In this document: one piece after another, positions 29,850 through 43,100 of the stretch | Position numbering within the stretch: position 1 is the stretch's first letter | Layout of the letters: each line of letters starts with the position of its first letter | NCBI GenBank assembly: GCA_034401795.1 | Contig: JAVVLW010002614.1 | Location: 1-64,000, forward strand | Direction of reading: 5' to 3' | DNA length: 64,000 nt | Origin: Chaetoderma sp. LZ-2023a | Taxonomy: Eukaryota > Mollusca > Caudofoveata > Chaetodermatida > Chaetodermatidae | Notes under the pieces: model-generated | What the model was told of the DNA's origin: nothing | What the model saw: the letters and a program-made list of their open reading frames with translations, nothing else | The model's database searches: none | Translations under genes and position numbers: made by a program

Positions 29850-30690
29850 CCATCTGTCACTCAAGTATATGACATCATAATCAAATACATCACACTGGTT
29901 CACTGATGACATCATAATCAAATACATCACACTGGTTCACTGATGACATCATAATCAAATACATCACACTGGTTCACTGATGACATCATAATCAAATACA
30001 TCACACTGGTTCACTGACAATGTCATAATCAAATACATCACACTGATTCACTGGTGACATCATAATCAAATACATCACACTGGTTCACTGATGACATCAT
30101 AATCAAATACATCACACTGATTCACTGACAACGTCATAATCAAATACATCACACTGGTTCACTGATGACATTATAATCAAATACATCACACTAGTTCACT
30201 GACAAAGTCATAATCAAATACATCACACTGGTTCACTGATGACATCATAATCAAATACATCACACTCGTTCACTGATGACATCATAATCAAATACATCAC
30301 ACTGTTTTACTGATGGCATCATACTCAAACACATTACATTGACTTACTGATGACATCATAATCAAATACATCACACTGATTTACTGACAATGTCATAATC
30401 AAATACATCACACTGATTCAGTGACATCACCAAAGTCGAAAGGTTTATCATGAAATCTCAATCTACTGTACATTAATTGTATACATGAATTTACAAGTTA
30501 AAAACCATTCTGTTGAACATTTTTGAAATTAATTTGACTGCCAAAATATTAAACAACTTACCTGTATTGTTACCTTGAGATTGGAATTTGGCAAATTCAG
30601 GTTTTAAAGTGGTAAAATTAATGACAATACGCGAATAAAGTGTACGCAGCTTAGATAGTAATGAGCGAGGCATAGACAGAAATGGACCTG
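29850..30690 (+). mobile_element. element E carrying an internal 37-bp minisatellite
   Basis: The left end CTGTCACTCAAGTATATGAC and the right part (CATTCTGTTGAACATTTTTG, AATTAATTTGACTGCC, CTTACCTGTATTGTTACC, GTACGCAGCTTAGATAG) match other E copies. Between them, GACATCATAATCAAATACAT plus CACACTGGTTCACTGAT is repeated about 15 times (29869-30425), with TGGT/TGAT and ATGACATC/ACAATGTC variants. The unit includes the element's own ATGACATCATAATCAA sequence, so the array probably expanded from inside it. Confidence 0.8.
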
Positions 30691-31177
30691 TCTATTGAAG
30701 AATATTGTCGTATTACACTAAAATGTAATATATCACAATATCATCCGAGTATAATCTAGTGATGTGTAACAAAGACCGGGTCAGGTGCGGTATGGACACC
30801 ATGGCGCCAGGAAAGAAAAAGAATGGAAGGGCAAAATAACATATAGTGAAAAGTTGCAGCAGCAAAAACTGTAAGAGATGGGATGGGTAGAAAGTAGGAG
30901 TCACAGAGCTGATGGATCATCGGTGGTGGAGAGCAATAGAGGGTCATATCTGTCACTCGAAGTATGACATCATAATTGGGCTGTGATACATGTGTAAAGT
31001 TTGGGTGATGAGATTATAATATGATACGGATGAAGGCTGGTGGCATTCCTGACCTGAACTAATTACTGATGAATGGGTCTATGGGTCAAGAACTTTAGAA
31101 ATGAAACAGAAAAATCCATTTTCCATCTATCTGATTGGAGTACTGGTCTCTGATATTTTGTCTTAACATAAGACTAA
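30691..31177. other. unassigned, with an element E start
   Basis: TGTCACTCGAAGTATGACAT followed by CATAATTGGGCTGTGATACA at about 30950 is the left end of an E copy without its core. The remainder is unrecognised. Small minus-strand frames (30904-30713, 30956-30756) have no support. Confidence 0.45.
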
Positions 31178-34100
31178 CAATGCAGATAAGAGATAGCTTT
31201 CATCTGTTGTGGAAGGCTAGTGTTAATGTAGATAGGAGATATGGGCCTTCATCTGTTGTGGAAGGCTAGTGTTCATGCAGACAGGAGATATGGGCCTTCA
31301 TCTGTTGTGGAAGGCTAGTGTTAATGTAGATAGGAGATATGGGCCTTCATCTGTTGTGGAAGGCTAGTGTTAATGCAGATAGGAGATATGGGCCTTCATC
31401 TGTTGTGGAAGGCTAGTGTTAATGTAGATAGGAGATATGGGCCTTCATCTGTTGTTGAAGGCTAGTGTTAATGTAGATAGGAGATATGGGCCTTCATCTG
31501 TTGTGGAAGGCTAGTGTTAATGTAGATAGGAGATATGGGCCTTCATCTGTTGTGGAAGGCTAGTGTTAATGTAGATAGGAGATATGGGCCTTCATCTGTT
31601 GTGGAAGGCTAGTGTTAATGCAGATAGGAGATACGGGCCCTCATCTGTTGTTGAAGGCTAGTGTTAATGTAGATAGGAGATATGGGCCTTCATCTGTTGT
31701 TGAAGGCTAGTGTTAATGTAGATAGGAGATATGGACCTTCATCTGCTGTGGAAGGCTAGTGTTAATGTAGATAGGAGATATGGGCCTTCATCTGTTGTGG
31801 AAGGCTAGTGTTAATGTAGATACGAGATATGGACCTTCATCTGCTGTGGAAGGCTAGTGTTAATGCAGATAGGAGATATGGGCCTTCATCTGTTGTGGAA
31901 GGCTAGTGTTAATGTAGATAGGAGATATGGACCTTCATCTGCTGTGGAAGGGTAGTGTTAATGTAGATAGGAGATATGGGCCTTCATCTGTTGTGGAAGG
32001 CTAGTGTTAATGTAGATAGGAGATATGGGCCTTCATCTGTTGTGGAAGGCTAGTGTTAATGCAGATAGGAGATATGGGCCTTCATCTGTTGTGGAAGGCT
32101 AGTGTTAATGTAGATAGGAGATATGGGCCTTCATCTGTTGTGGAAGGCTAGTGTTAATGCAGATAGGAGATATGGGCCTTCATCTGTTGTGGAAGGCTAG
32201 TGTTAATGTAGATAGGAGATATGGACCTTCATCTGTTGTGGAAGGCTAGTGTTTATGTAGATAGGAGATATGGGCCCTCATCTGTTGTGGAAGGCTAGTG
32301 TTAATGTATATAGGAGATATGGACCTTCATCTGCTGTGGAAGGCTAGTGTTAATGCAGATAGGAGATATGGGCCTTCATCTGTTGTGGAAGGCTAGTGTT
32401 AATGTAGATAGGAGATATGGACCTTCATCTGCTGTGGAAGGCTAGTGTTAATGTAGATAGGAGATATGGACCTTCATCTGTTGTGGAAGGCTAGTGTTAA
32501 TGTAGATAGGAGATATGGACCTTCATCTGTTGTGGAAGGCTAGTGTTAATGCAAATAGGAGATATGGGCCTTCATCTGTTGTGGAAGGCTAGTGTTGATG
32601 TAGATAGGAGATATGGACCTTCATCTGTTGTGGAAGGCTAGTGTTAATGTAGATAGGAGATATGGGCCTTCATCTGTTGTGGAAGGCTAGTGTTAATGTA
32701 GATAGGAGATATGGACCGTCATCTGTTGTGGAAGGCTAGTTTTAATGTAGATAGGAGATTTGGGCCCTCATCTGTTGTGGAAGGCTAGTGTTAATGTAGA
32801 TAGGAGATATGGGCCTTCATCTGTTGTGGAAGGCTAGTGTTGATGTAGATAGGAGATATGGGCCTTCATCTGTTGTGGAAGGCTAGTGTTAATGTAGATA
32901 GGAGATATGGGCCTTCATCTGTTGTGGAAGGCTAGTGTTAATGCAGATAGGAGATATGGGCCTTCATCTGTTGTGGAAGGCTAGTGTTAATGTAGATAGG
33001 AGATATGGGCCTTCATCTGTTGTGGAAGGCTAGTGTTAATGTAGATAGGAGATATGGGCCTTCATCTGTTGTGGAAGGCTAGTGTTAATGTAGATAGGAG
33101 ATATGGGCCTTCATCTGTTGTGGAAGGCTAGTGTTAATGCAGATAGGAGATATGGGCCTTCATCTGTTGTGGAAGGCTAGTGTTAATGTAGATAGGAGAT
33201 ATGGGCCTTAATCTGTTGTTGAAGGCTAGTGTTAATGTAGATAGGAGATATGGGCCTTCATCTGTTGTGGAAGGCTAGTGTTAATGTAGATAGGAGATAT
33301 GGGCCTTCATCTGTTGTGGAAGGCTAGTGTTAATGTAGATAGGAGATATGGGCCTTCATCTGTTGTGGAAGGCTAGTGTTAATGCAGATAGGAGATACGG
33401 GCCCTCATCTGTTGTTGAAGGCTAGTGTTAATGTAGATAGGAGATATGGGCCTTCATCTGTTGTTGAAGGCTAGTGTTAATGTAGATAGGAGATATGGAC
33501 CTTCATCTGCTGTGGAAGGCTAGTGTTAATGTAGATAGGAGATATGGGCCTTCATCTGTTGTGGAAGGCTAGTGTTAATGTAGATACGAGATATGGACCT
33601 TCATCTGCTGTGGAAGGCTAGTGTTAATGCAGATAGGAGATATGGGCCTTCATCTGTTGTGGAAGGCTAGTGTTAATGCAGATAGGAGATATGGGCCTTC
33701 ATCTGTTGTGGAAGGCTAGTGTTAATGTAGATAGGAGATATGGGCCTTCATCTGTTGTGGAAGGCTAGTGTTAATGTAGATAGGAGATATGGGCCTTCAT
33801 CTGTTGTGGAAGGCTAGTGTTAATGTAGATAGGAGATATGGGCCTTCATCTGTTGTGGAAGGCTAGTGTTAATGTAGATAGGAGATATGGGCCTTCATCT
33901 GTTGTGGAAGGCTAGTGTTAATGTAGATAGGAGATATGGGCCTTCATCTGTTGTGGAAGGCTAGTGTTAATGCAGATAGGAGATACGGGCCCTCATCTGT
34001 TGTTGAAGGCTAGTGTTTATGTAGATAGGAGATATGGGCCTTCATCTGTTGTTGAAGGCTAGTGTTAATGTAGATAGGAGATATGGACCTTCATCTGCTG

Positions 34101-37100
34101 TGGAAGGCTAGTGTTAATGCAGATAGGAGATATGGGCCTTCATCTGTTGTGGAAGGCTAGTGTTAATGTAGATAGGAGATATGGACCTTCATCTGCTGTG
34201 GAAGGCTAGTGTTGATGTAGATAGGAGATATGGACCTTCATCTGTTGTGGAAGGCTAGTGTTAATGTAGATAGGAGATATGGACCTTCATCTGTTGTGGA
34301 AGGCTAGTGTTAATGCAAATAGGAGATATGGGCCTTCATCTGTTGTGGAAGGCTAGTGTTAATGTAGATAGGAGATATGGACCTTCATCTGTTGTGGAAG
34401 GCTAGTGTTAATGTAGATAGGAGATATGGGCCTTCATCTGTTGTGGAAGGCTAGTGTTAATGTAGATAGGAGATATGGACCTTCATCTGTTGTGGAAGGC
34501 TAGTTTTAATGTAGATAGGAGATTTGGGCCCTCATCTGTTGTGGAAGGCTAGTGTTGATGTAGATAGGAGATATGGACCTTCATCTGTTGTGGAAGGCTA
34601 GTGTTGATGTAGATAGGAGATATGGGCCTTCATCTGTTGTGGAAGGCTAGTGTAAATGTAGATAGGAGATATGGGCCTTCATCTGTTGTGGAAGGCTAGT
34701 GTTAATGCAGATAGGAGATATGGGCCTTCATCTGTTGTGGAAGGCTAGTGTTAATGTAGATAGGAGATATGGGCCTTCATCTGTTGTGGAAGGCTAGTGT
34801 TAATGTAGATAGGAGATATGGGCCTTCATCTGTTGTGGAAGGCTAGTGTTAATGTAGATAGGAGATATGGGCCTTCATCTGTTGTGGAAGGCTAGTGTTA
34901 ATGCAGATAGGAGATATGGGCCTTCATCTGTTGTGGAAGGCTAGTGTTAATGTAGATAGGAGATATGGGCCTTAATCTGTTGTTGAAGGCTAGTGTTAAT
35001 GTAGATAGGAGATATGGGCCTTCATCTGTTGTGGAAGGCTAGTGTTAATGTAGATAGGAGATATGGGCCTTCATCTGTTGTGGAAGGCTAGTGTTAATGT
35101 AGATAGGAGATATGGGCCTTCATCTGTTGTGGAAGGCTAGTGTTAATGCAGATAGGAGATACGGGCCCTCATCTGTTGTTGAAGGCTAGTGTTAATGTAG
35201 ATAGGAGATATGGGCCTCCATCTGTTGTGGAAGGCTAGTGTTAATGTAGATAGGAGATATGGGCCTTAATCTGTTGTTGAAGGCTAGTGTTAATGTAGAT
35301 AGGAGATATGGGCCTTCATCTGTTGTGGAAGGCTAGTGTTAATGTAGATAGGAGATATGGGCCTTCATCTGTTGTGGAAGGCTAGTGTTAATGTAGATAG
35401 GAGATATGGGCCTTCATCTGTTGTGGAAGGCTAGTGTTAATGCAGATAGGAGATACGGGCCCTCATCTGTTGTTGAAGGCTAGTGTTAATGTAGATAGGA
35501 GATATGGGCCTTCATCTGTTGTTGAAGGCTAGTGTTAATGTAGATAGGAGATATGGACCTTCATCTGCTGTGGAAGGCTAGTGTTAATGTAGATAGGAGA
35601 TATGGACCTTCATCTGCTGTGGAAGGCTAGTGTTAATGCAGATACGAGATATGGACCTTCATCTGCTGTGGAAGGCTAGTGTTGATGCAGATAGGAGATA
35701 TGGGCCTTCATCTGTTGTGGAAGGCTAGTGTTAATGTAGATAGGAGATATGGACCTTCATCTGCTGTGGAAGGGTAGTGTTAATGTAGATAGGAGATATG
35801 GACCTTCATCTGTTGTGGAAGGCTAGTGTTAATGTAGATAGGAGATATGGGCTTTCATCTGTTGTGGAAGGCTAGTGTTAATGTAGATAGGAGATATGGA
35901 CCTTCATCTGCTGTGGAAGGCTAGTGTTAATGCAGATACGAGATATGGACCTTCATCTGCTGTGGAAGGCTAGTGTTAATGCAGATAGGAGATATGGGCC
36001 TTCATCTGTTGTGGAAGGCTAGTGTTAATGTAGATAGGAGATATGGACCTTCATCTGCTGTGGAAGGGTAGTGTTAATGTAGATAGGAGATATGGACCTT
36101 CATCTGTTGTGGAAGGCTAGTGTTGATGTAGATAGGAGATATGGACCTTCATCTGCTGTGGAAGGCTAGTGTTAATGCAGATAGGAGATATGGACCTTCA
36201 TCTGCTGTGGAAGGCTAGTGTTAATGCAGATACGAGATATGGACCTTCATCTGCTGTGGAAGGCTAGTGTTAATGCAGATAGGAGATATGGGCCTTCATC
36301 TGTTGTGGAAGGCTAGTGTTAATGTAGATAGGAGATATGGACCTTCATCTGCTGTGGAAGGCTAGTGTTAATGTAGATAGGAGATATGGACCTTCATCTG
36401 TTGTGGAAGGCTAGTGTTAATGTAGATAGGAGATATGGGCTTTCATCTGTTGTGGAAGGCTAGTGTTAATGTAGATAGGAGATATGGACCTTCATCTGTT
36501 GTGGAAGGCTAGTGTTAATGTAGATAGGAGATATGGACCTTCATCTGTTGTGGAAGGCTAGTGTTAATGTAGATAGGAGATATGGGCCCTCATCTGTTGT
36601 GGAAGGCTAGTGTTAATGTATATAGGAGATATGGACCTTCATCTGCTGTGGAAGGCTAGTGTTAATGTAGATAGGAGTTATGGGCCTTCATCTGTTGTGG
36701 AAGGCTAGTGTTAATGCAGATAGGAGATATGGGCCTTCATCTGTTGTGGAAGGCTAGTGTTGATGTAGATAGGAGATATGGGCCCTCATCTGTTGTGGAA
36801 GGCTAGTGTTAATGTAGATAGGAGATATGGGCCCTCATCTGTTGTGGAAGGCTAGTGTTAATGTAGATAGGAGATATGGGCCTTCATCTGTTGTGGAAGG
36901 CTAGTGTTAATGTAGATAGGAGATATGGGCCTTCATCTGTTGTGGAAGGCTAGTGTTAATGCAGATAGGAGATATGGGCCTTCATCTGTTGTGGAAGGCT
37001 AGTGTTAATGTAGATAGGAGATATGGGCCTTAATCTGTTGTTGAAGGCTAGTGTTAATGTAGATAGGAGATATGGGCCTTCATCTGTTGTGGAAGGCTAG

Positions 37101-40100
37101 TGTTAATGTAGATATGAGATATGGGCCTTCATCTGTTGTGGAAGGCTAGTGTTAATGTAGATAGGAGATATGGGCCTTCATCTGTTGTGGAAGGCTAGTG
37201 TTAATGCAGATAGGAGATACGGGCCCTCATCTGTTGTTGAAGGCTAGTGTTAATGTAGATAGGAGATATGGGCCTTCATCTGTTGTTGAAGGCTAGTGTT
37301 AATGTAGATAGGAGATATGGACCTTCATCTGCTGTGGAAGGCTAGTGTTAATGTAGATAGGAGATATGGGCCTTCATCTGTTGTGGAAGGCTAGTGTTAA
37401 TGTAGATACGAGATATGGACCTTCATCTGCTGTGGAAGGCTAGTGTTAAGGCAGATAGGAGATATGGGCCTTCATCTGTTGTGGAAGGCTAGTGTTAATG
37501 TAGATAGGAGATATGGACCTTCATCTGCTGTGGAAGGGTAGTGTTCATGTAGATAGGAGATATGGGCTTTCATCTGTTGTGGAAGGCTAGTGTTAATGTA
37601 GATAGGAGATATGGACCTTCATCTGTTGTGGAAGGCTAGTGTTAATGCAGATAGGAGATATGGGCCTTCATCTGTTGTGGAAGGCTAGTGTTTATGTAGA
37701 TAGGAGATATGGACCTTCATCTGTTGTGGAAGGCTAGTGTTAATGTAGATAGGAGATATGGGCCCTCATCTGTTGTGGAAGGCTAGTGTTAATGTATATA
37801 GGAGATATGGACCTTCATCTGCTGTGGAAGGCTAGTGTTAATGTAGATAGGAGTTATGGGCCTTCATCTGTTGTGGAAGGCTAGTGTTAATGCAGATAGG
37901 AGATATGGGCCTTCATCTGTTGTGGAAGGCTAGTGTTGATGTAGATAGGAGATATGGGCCCTCATCTGTTGTGGAAGGCTAGTGTTAATGCAGATAGGAG
38001 ATACGGGCCCTCATCTGTTGTGGAAGGCTAGTGTTAATGTAGATAGGAGATACGGGCCCTCATCTGTTGTGGAAGGCTAGTGTTAATGCAGATAGGAGAT
38101 ACGGGCCCTCATCTGTTGTGGAAGGCTAGTGTTAATGTAGATAGGAGATATGGACCTTCATCTGTTGTGGAAGGCTAGTGTTAATGTGGATAGGAGATAC
38201 GGGCCATCATCTGCTGTGGAAGGCTAGTGTTAATGTAGATAGGAGATATGGGCCTTCATCTGTTGTGGAAGGCTAGTGTTAATGTAGATAGGAGATATGG
38301 GCCTTCATCTGTTGTGGAAGGCTAGTGTTAATGTAGATACGAGATATGGACCTTCATCTGCTGTGGAAGGCTAGTGTTAATGCAGATAGGAGATATGGGC
38401 CTTCATCTGTTGTGGAAGGCTAGTGTTAATGCAGATAGGAGATATGGGCCTTCATCTGTTGTGGAAGGCTAGTGTTAATGTAGATAGGAGATATGGACCT
38501 TCATCTGCTGTGGAAGGGTAGTGTTAATGTAGATAGGAGATATGGGCTTTCATCTGTTGTGGAAGGCTAGTGTTAATGTAGATAGGAGTTATGGGCCTTC
38601 ATCTGTTGTGGAAGGCTAGTGTTAATGCAGATAGGAGATATGGGCCTTCATCTGTTGTGGAAGGCTAGTGTTGATGTAGATAGGAGATATGGGCCCTCAT
38701 CTGTTGTGGAAGGCTAGTGTTAATGTAGATAGGAGATATGGGCCCTCATCTGTTGTGGAAGGCTAGTGTTAATGCAGATAGGAGATACGGGCCCTCATCT
38801 GTTGTGGAAGGCTAGTGTTAATGTAGATAGGAGATATGGGCTTTCATCTGTTGTGGAAGGCTAGTGTTAATGTAGATAGGAGATATCGACCTTCATCTGT
38901 TGTGGAAGGCTAGTGTTAATGCAGATAGGAGATATGGGCCTTCATCTGTTGTGGAAGGCTAGTGTTAATGCAGATAGGAGATATGGGCCTTCATCTGTTG
39001 TGGAAGGCTAGTGTTAATGTAGATAGGAGATATGGACCTTCATCTGCTGTGGAAGGGTAGTGTTAATGTAGATAGGAGATATGGGCTTTCATCTGTTGTG
39101 GAAGGCTAGTGTTAATGTAGATAGGAGATATGGACCTTCATCTGTTGTGGAAGGCTAGTGTTAATGCAGATAGGAGATATGGGCCTTCATCTGTTGTGGA
39201 AGGCTAGTGTTTATGTAGATAGGGGATATGGACCTTCATCTGTTGTGGAAGGCTAGTGTTAATGTAGATAGGAGATATGGGCCCTCATCTGTTGTGGAAG
39301 GCTAGTGTTAATGTATATAGGAGATATGGACCTTCATCTGCTGTGGAAGGCTAGTGTTAATGTAGATAGGAGTTATGGGCCTTCATCTGTTGTGGAAGGC
39401 TAGTGTTAATGCAGATAGGAGATATGGGCCTTCATCTGTTGTGGAAGGCTAGTGTTGATGTAGATAGGAGATATGGGCCCTCATCTGTTGTGGAAGGCTA
39501 GTGTTAATGTAGATAGGAGATATGGGCCCTCATCTGTTGTGGAAGGCTAGTGTTAATGCAGATAGGAGATACGGGCCCTCATCTGTTGTGGAAGGCTAGT
39601 GTTAATGTAGATAGGAGATATGGGCCTTCATCTGTTGTGGAAGGCTAGTGTTAATGCAGATAGGAGATATGGGCCTTCATCTGTTGTGGAAGGCTAGTGT
39701 TAATGTAGATAGGAGATATGGACCTTCATCTGTTGTGGAAGGCTAGTGTTAATGTAGATAGGAGATATGGGCCCTCATCTGTTGTAGAAGGCTAGTGTTA
39801 ATGTAGATAGGAGATATGGGCCCTCATCTGTTGTGGAAGGCTAGTGTTAATGTATATAGGAGATATGGACCTTCATCTGCTGTGGAAGGCTAGTGTTAAT
39901 GCAGATAGGAGATATGGGCCTTCATCTGTTGTGGAAGGCTAGTGTTAATGTGGATAGGAGATACGGGCCATCATCTGCTGTGGAAGGCTAGTGTTAATGT
40001 AGATAGGAGATATGGGCCTTCATCTGTTGTGGAAGGCTAGTGTTAATGTAGATACGAGATATGGACCTTCATCTGCTGTGGAAGGCTAGTGTTAATGCAG

Positions 40101-43100
40101 ATAGGAGATATGGGCCTTCATCTGTTGTGGAAGGCTAGTGTTAATGCAGATAGGAGATATGGGCCTTCATCTGTTGTGGAAGGCTAGTGTTAATGTAGAT
40201 AGGAGATATGGACCTTCATCTGCTGTGGAAGGGTAGTGTTAATGTAGATAGGAGATATGGGCTTTCATCTGTTGTGGAAGGCTAGTGTTAATGTAGATAG
40301 GAGATATGGACCTTCATCTGTTGTGGAAGGCTAGTGTTAATGCAGATAGGAGATATGGGCCTTCATCTGTTGTGGAAGGCTAGTGTTAATGTAGATAGGA
40401 GATATGGACCTTCATCTGTTGTGGAAGGCTAGTGTTAATGTAGATAGGAGATATGGGCCCTCATCTGTTGTGGAAGGCTAGTGTTAATGTATATAGGAGA
40501 TATGGACCTTCATCTGCTGTGGAAGGCTAGTGTTAATGTAGATAGGAGTTATGGGCCTTCATCTGTTGTGGAAGGCTAGTGTTAATGCAGATAGGAGATA
40601 TGGGCCTTCATCTGTTGTGGAAGGCTAGTGTTGATGTAGATAGGAGATATGGGCCCTCATCTGTTGTGGAAGGCTAGTGTTAATGTAGATAGGAGATATG
40701 GGCCCTCATCTGTTGTGGAAGGCTAGTGTTAATGCAGATAGGAGATACGGGCCCTCATCTGTTGTGGAAGGCTAGTGTTAATGTAGATAGGAGATATGGG
40801 CTTTCATCTGTTGTGGAAGGCTAGTGTTAATGTAGATAGGAGATATGGACCTTCATCTGTTGTGGAAGGCTAGTGTTAATGTAGATAGGAGATATGGGCC
40901 TTCATCTGTTGTGGAAGGCTAGTGTTAATGCAGATAGGAGATATGGGCCTTCATCTGTTGTGGAAGGCTAGTGTTAATGTAGATAGGAGATATGGGCCTT
41001 AATCTGTTGTTGAAGGCTAGTGTTAATGTAGATAGGAGATATGGGCCTTCATCTGTTGTGGAAGGCTAGTGTTAATGTAGATATGAGATATGGGCCTTCA
41101 TCTGTTGTGGAAGGCTAGTGTTAATGTAGATAGGAGATATGGGCCTTCATCTGTTGTGGAAGGCTAGTGTTAATGCAGATAGGAGATACGGGCCCTCATC
41201 TGTTGTTGAAGGCTAGTGTTAATGTAGATAGGAGATATGGGCCTTCATCTGTTGTTGAAGGCTAGTGTTAATGTAGATAGGAGATATGGACCTTCATCTG
41301 CTGTGGAAGGCTAGTGTTAATGTAGATAGGAGATATGGGCCTTCATCTGTTGTGGAAGGCTAGTGTTAATGTAGATACGAGATATGGACCTTCATCTGCT
41401 GTGGAAGGCTAGTGTTAAGGCAGATAGGAGATATGGGCCTTCATCTGTTGTGGAAGGCTAGTGTTAATGTAGATAGGAGATATGGACCTTCATCTGCTGT
41501 GGAAGGGTAGTGTTCATGTAGATAGGAGATATGGGCTTTCATCTGTTGTGGAAGGCTAGTGTTAATGTAGATAGGAGATATGGACCTTCATCTGTTGTGG
41601 AAGGCTAGTGTTAATGCAGATAGGAGATATGGGCCTTCATCTGTTGTGGAAGGCTAGTGTTTATGTAGATAGGAGATATGGACCTTCATCTGTTGTGGAA
41701 GGCTAGTGTTAATGTAGATAGGAGATATGGGCCCTCATCTGTTGTGGAAGGCTAGTGTTAATGTATATAGGAGATATGGACCTTCATCTGCTGTGGAAGG
41801 CTAGTGTTAATGTAGATAGGAGTTATGGGCCTTCATCTGTTGTGGAAGGCTAGTGTTAATGCAGATAGGAGATATGGGCCTTCATCTGTTGTGGAAGGCT
41901 AGTGTTGATGTAGATAGGAGATATGGGCCCTCATCTGTTGTGGAAGGCTAGTGTTAATGTAGATAGGAGATATGGGCCCTCATCTGTTGTGGAAGGCTAG
42001 TGTTAATGCAGATAGGAGATACGGGCCCTCATCTGTTGTGGAAGGCTAGTGTTAATGTAGATAGGAGATACGGGCCCTCATCTGTTGTGGAAGGCTAGTG
42101 TTAATGCAGATAGGAGATACGGGCCCTCATCTGTTGTGGAAGGCTAGTGTTAATGTAGATAGGAGATATGGACCTTCATCTGTTGTGGAAGGCTAGTGTT
42201 AATGTGGATAGGAGATACGGGCCATCATCTGCTGTGGAAGGCTAGTGTTAATGTAGATAGGAGATATGGGCCTTCATCTGTTGTGGAAGGCTAGTGTTAA
42301 TGTAGATAGGAGATATGGGCCTTCATCTGTTGTGGAAGGCTAGTGTTAATGTAGATACGAGATATGGACCTTCATCTGCTGTGGAAGGCTAGTGTTAATG
42401 CAGATAGGAGATATGGGCCTTCATCTGTTGTGGAAGGCTAGTGTTAATGCAGATAGGAGATATGGGCCTTCATCTGTTGTGGAAGGCTAGTGTTAATGTA
42501 GATAGGAGATATGGACCTTCATCTGCTGTGGAAGGGTAGTGTTAATGTAGATAGGAGATATGGGCTTTCATCTGTTGTGGAAGGCTAGTGTTAATGTAGA
42601 TAGGAGTTATGGGCCTTCATCTGTTGTGGAAGGCTAGTGTTAATGCAGATAGGAGATATGGGCCTTCATCTGTTGTGGAAGGCTAGTGTTGATGTAGATA
42701 GGAGATATGGGCCCTCATCTGTTGTGGAAGGCTAGTGTTAATGCAGATAGGAGATACGGGCCCTCATCTGTTGTGGAAGGCTAGTGTTAATGTAGATAGG
42801 AGATACGGGCCCTCATCTGTTGTGGAAGGCTAGTGTTAATGCAGATAGGAGATACGGGCCCTCATCTGTTGTGGAAGGCTAGTGTTAATGTAGATAGGAG
42901 ATATGGACCTTCATCTGTTGTGGAAGGCTAGTGTTAATGTGGATAGGAGATACGGGCCATCATCTGCTGTGGAAGGCTAGTGTTAATGTAGATAGGAGAT
43001 ATGGGCCTTCATCTGTTGTGGAAGGCTAGTGTTAATGTAGATAGGAGATATGGGCCTTCATCTGTTGTGGAAGGCTAGTGTTAATGTAGATACGAGATAT

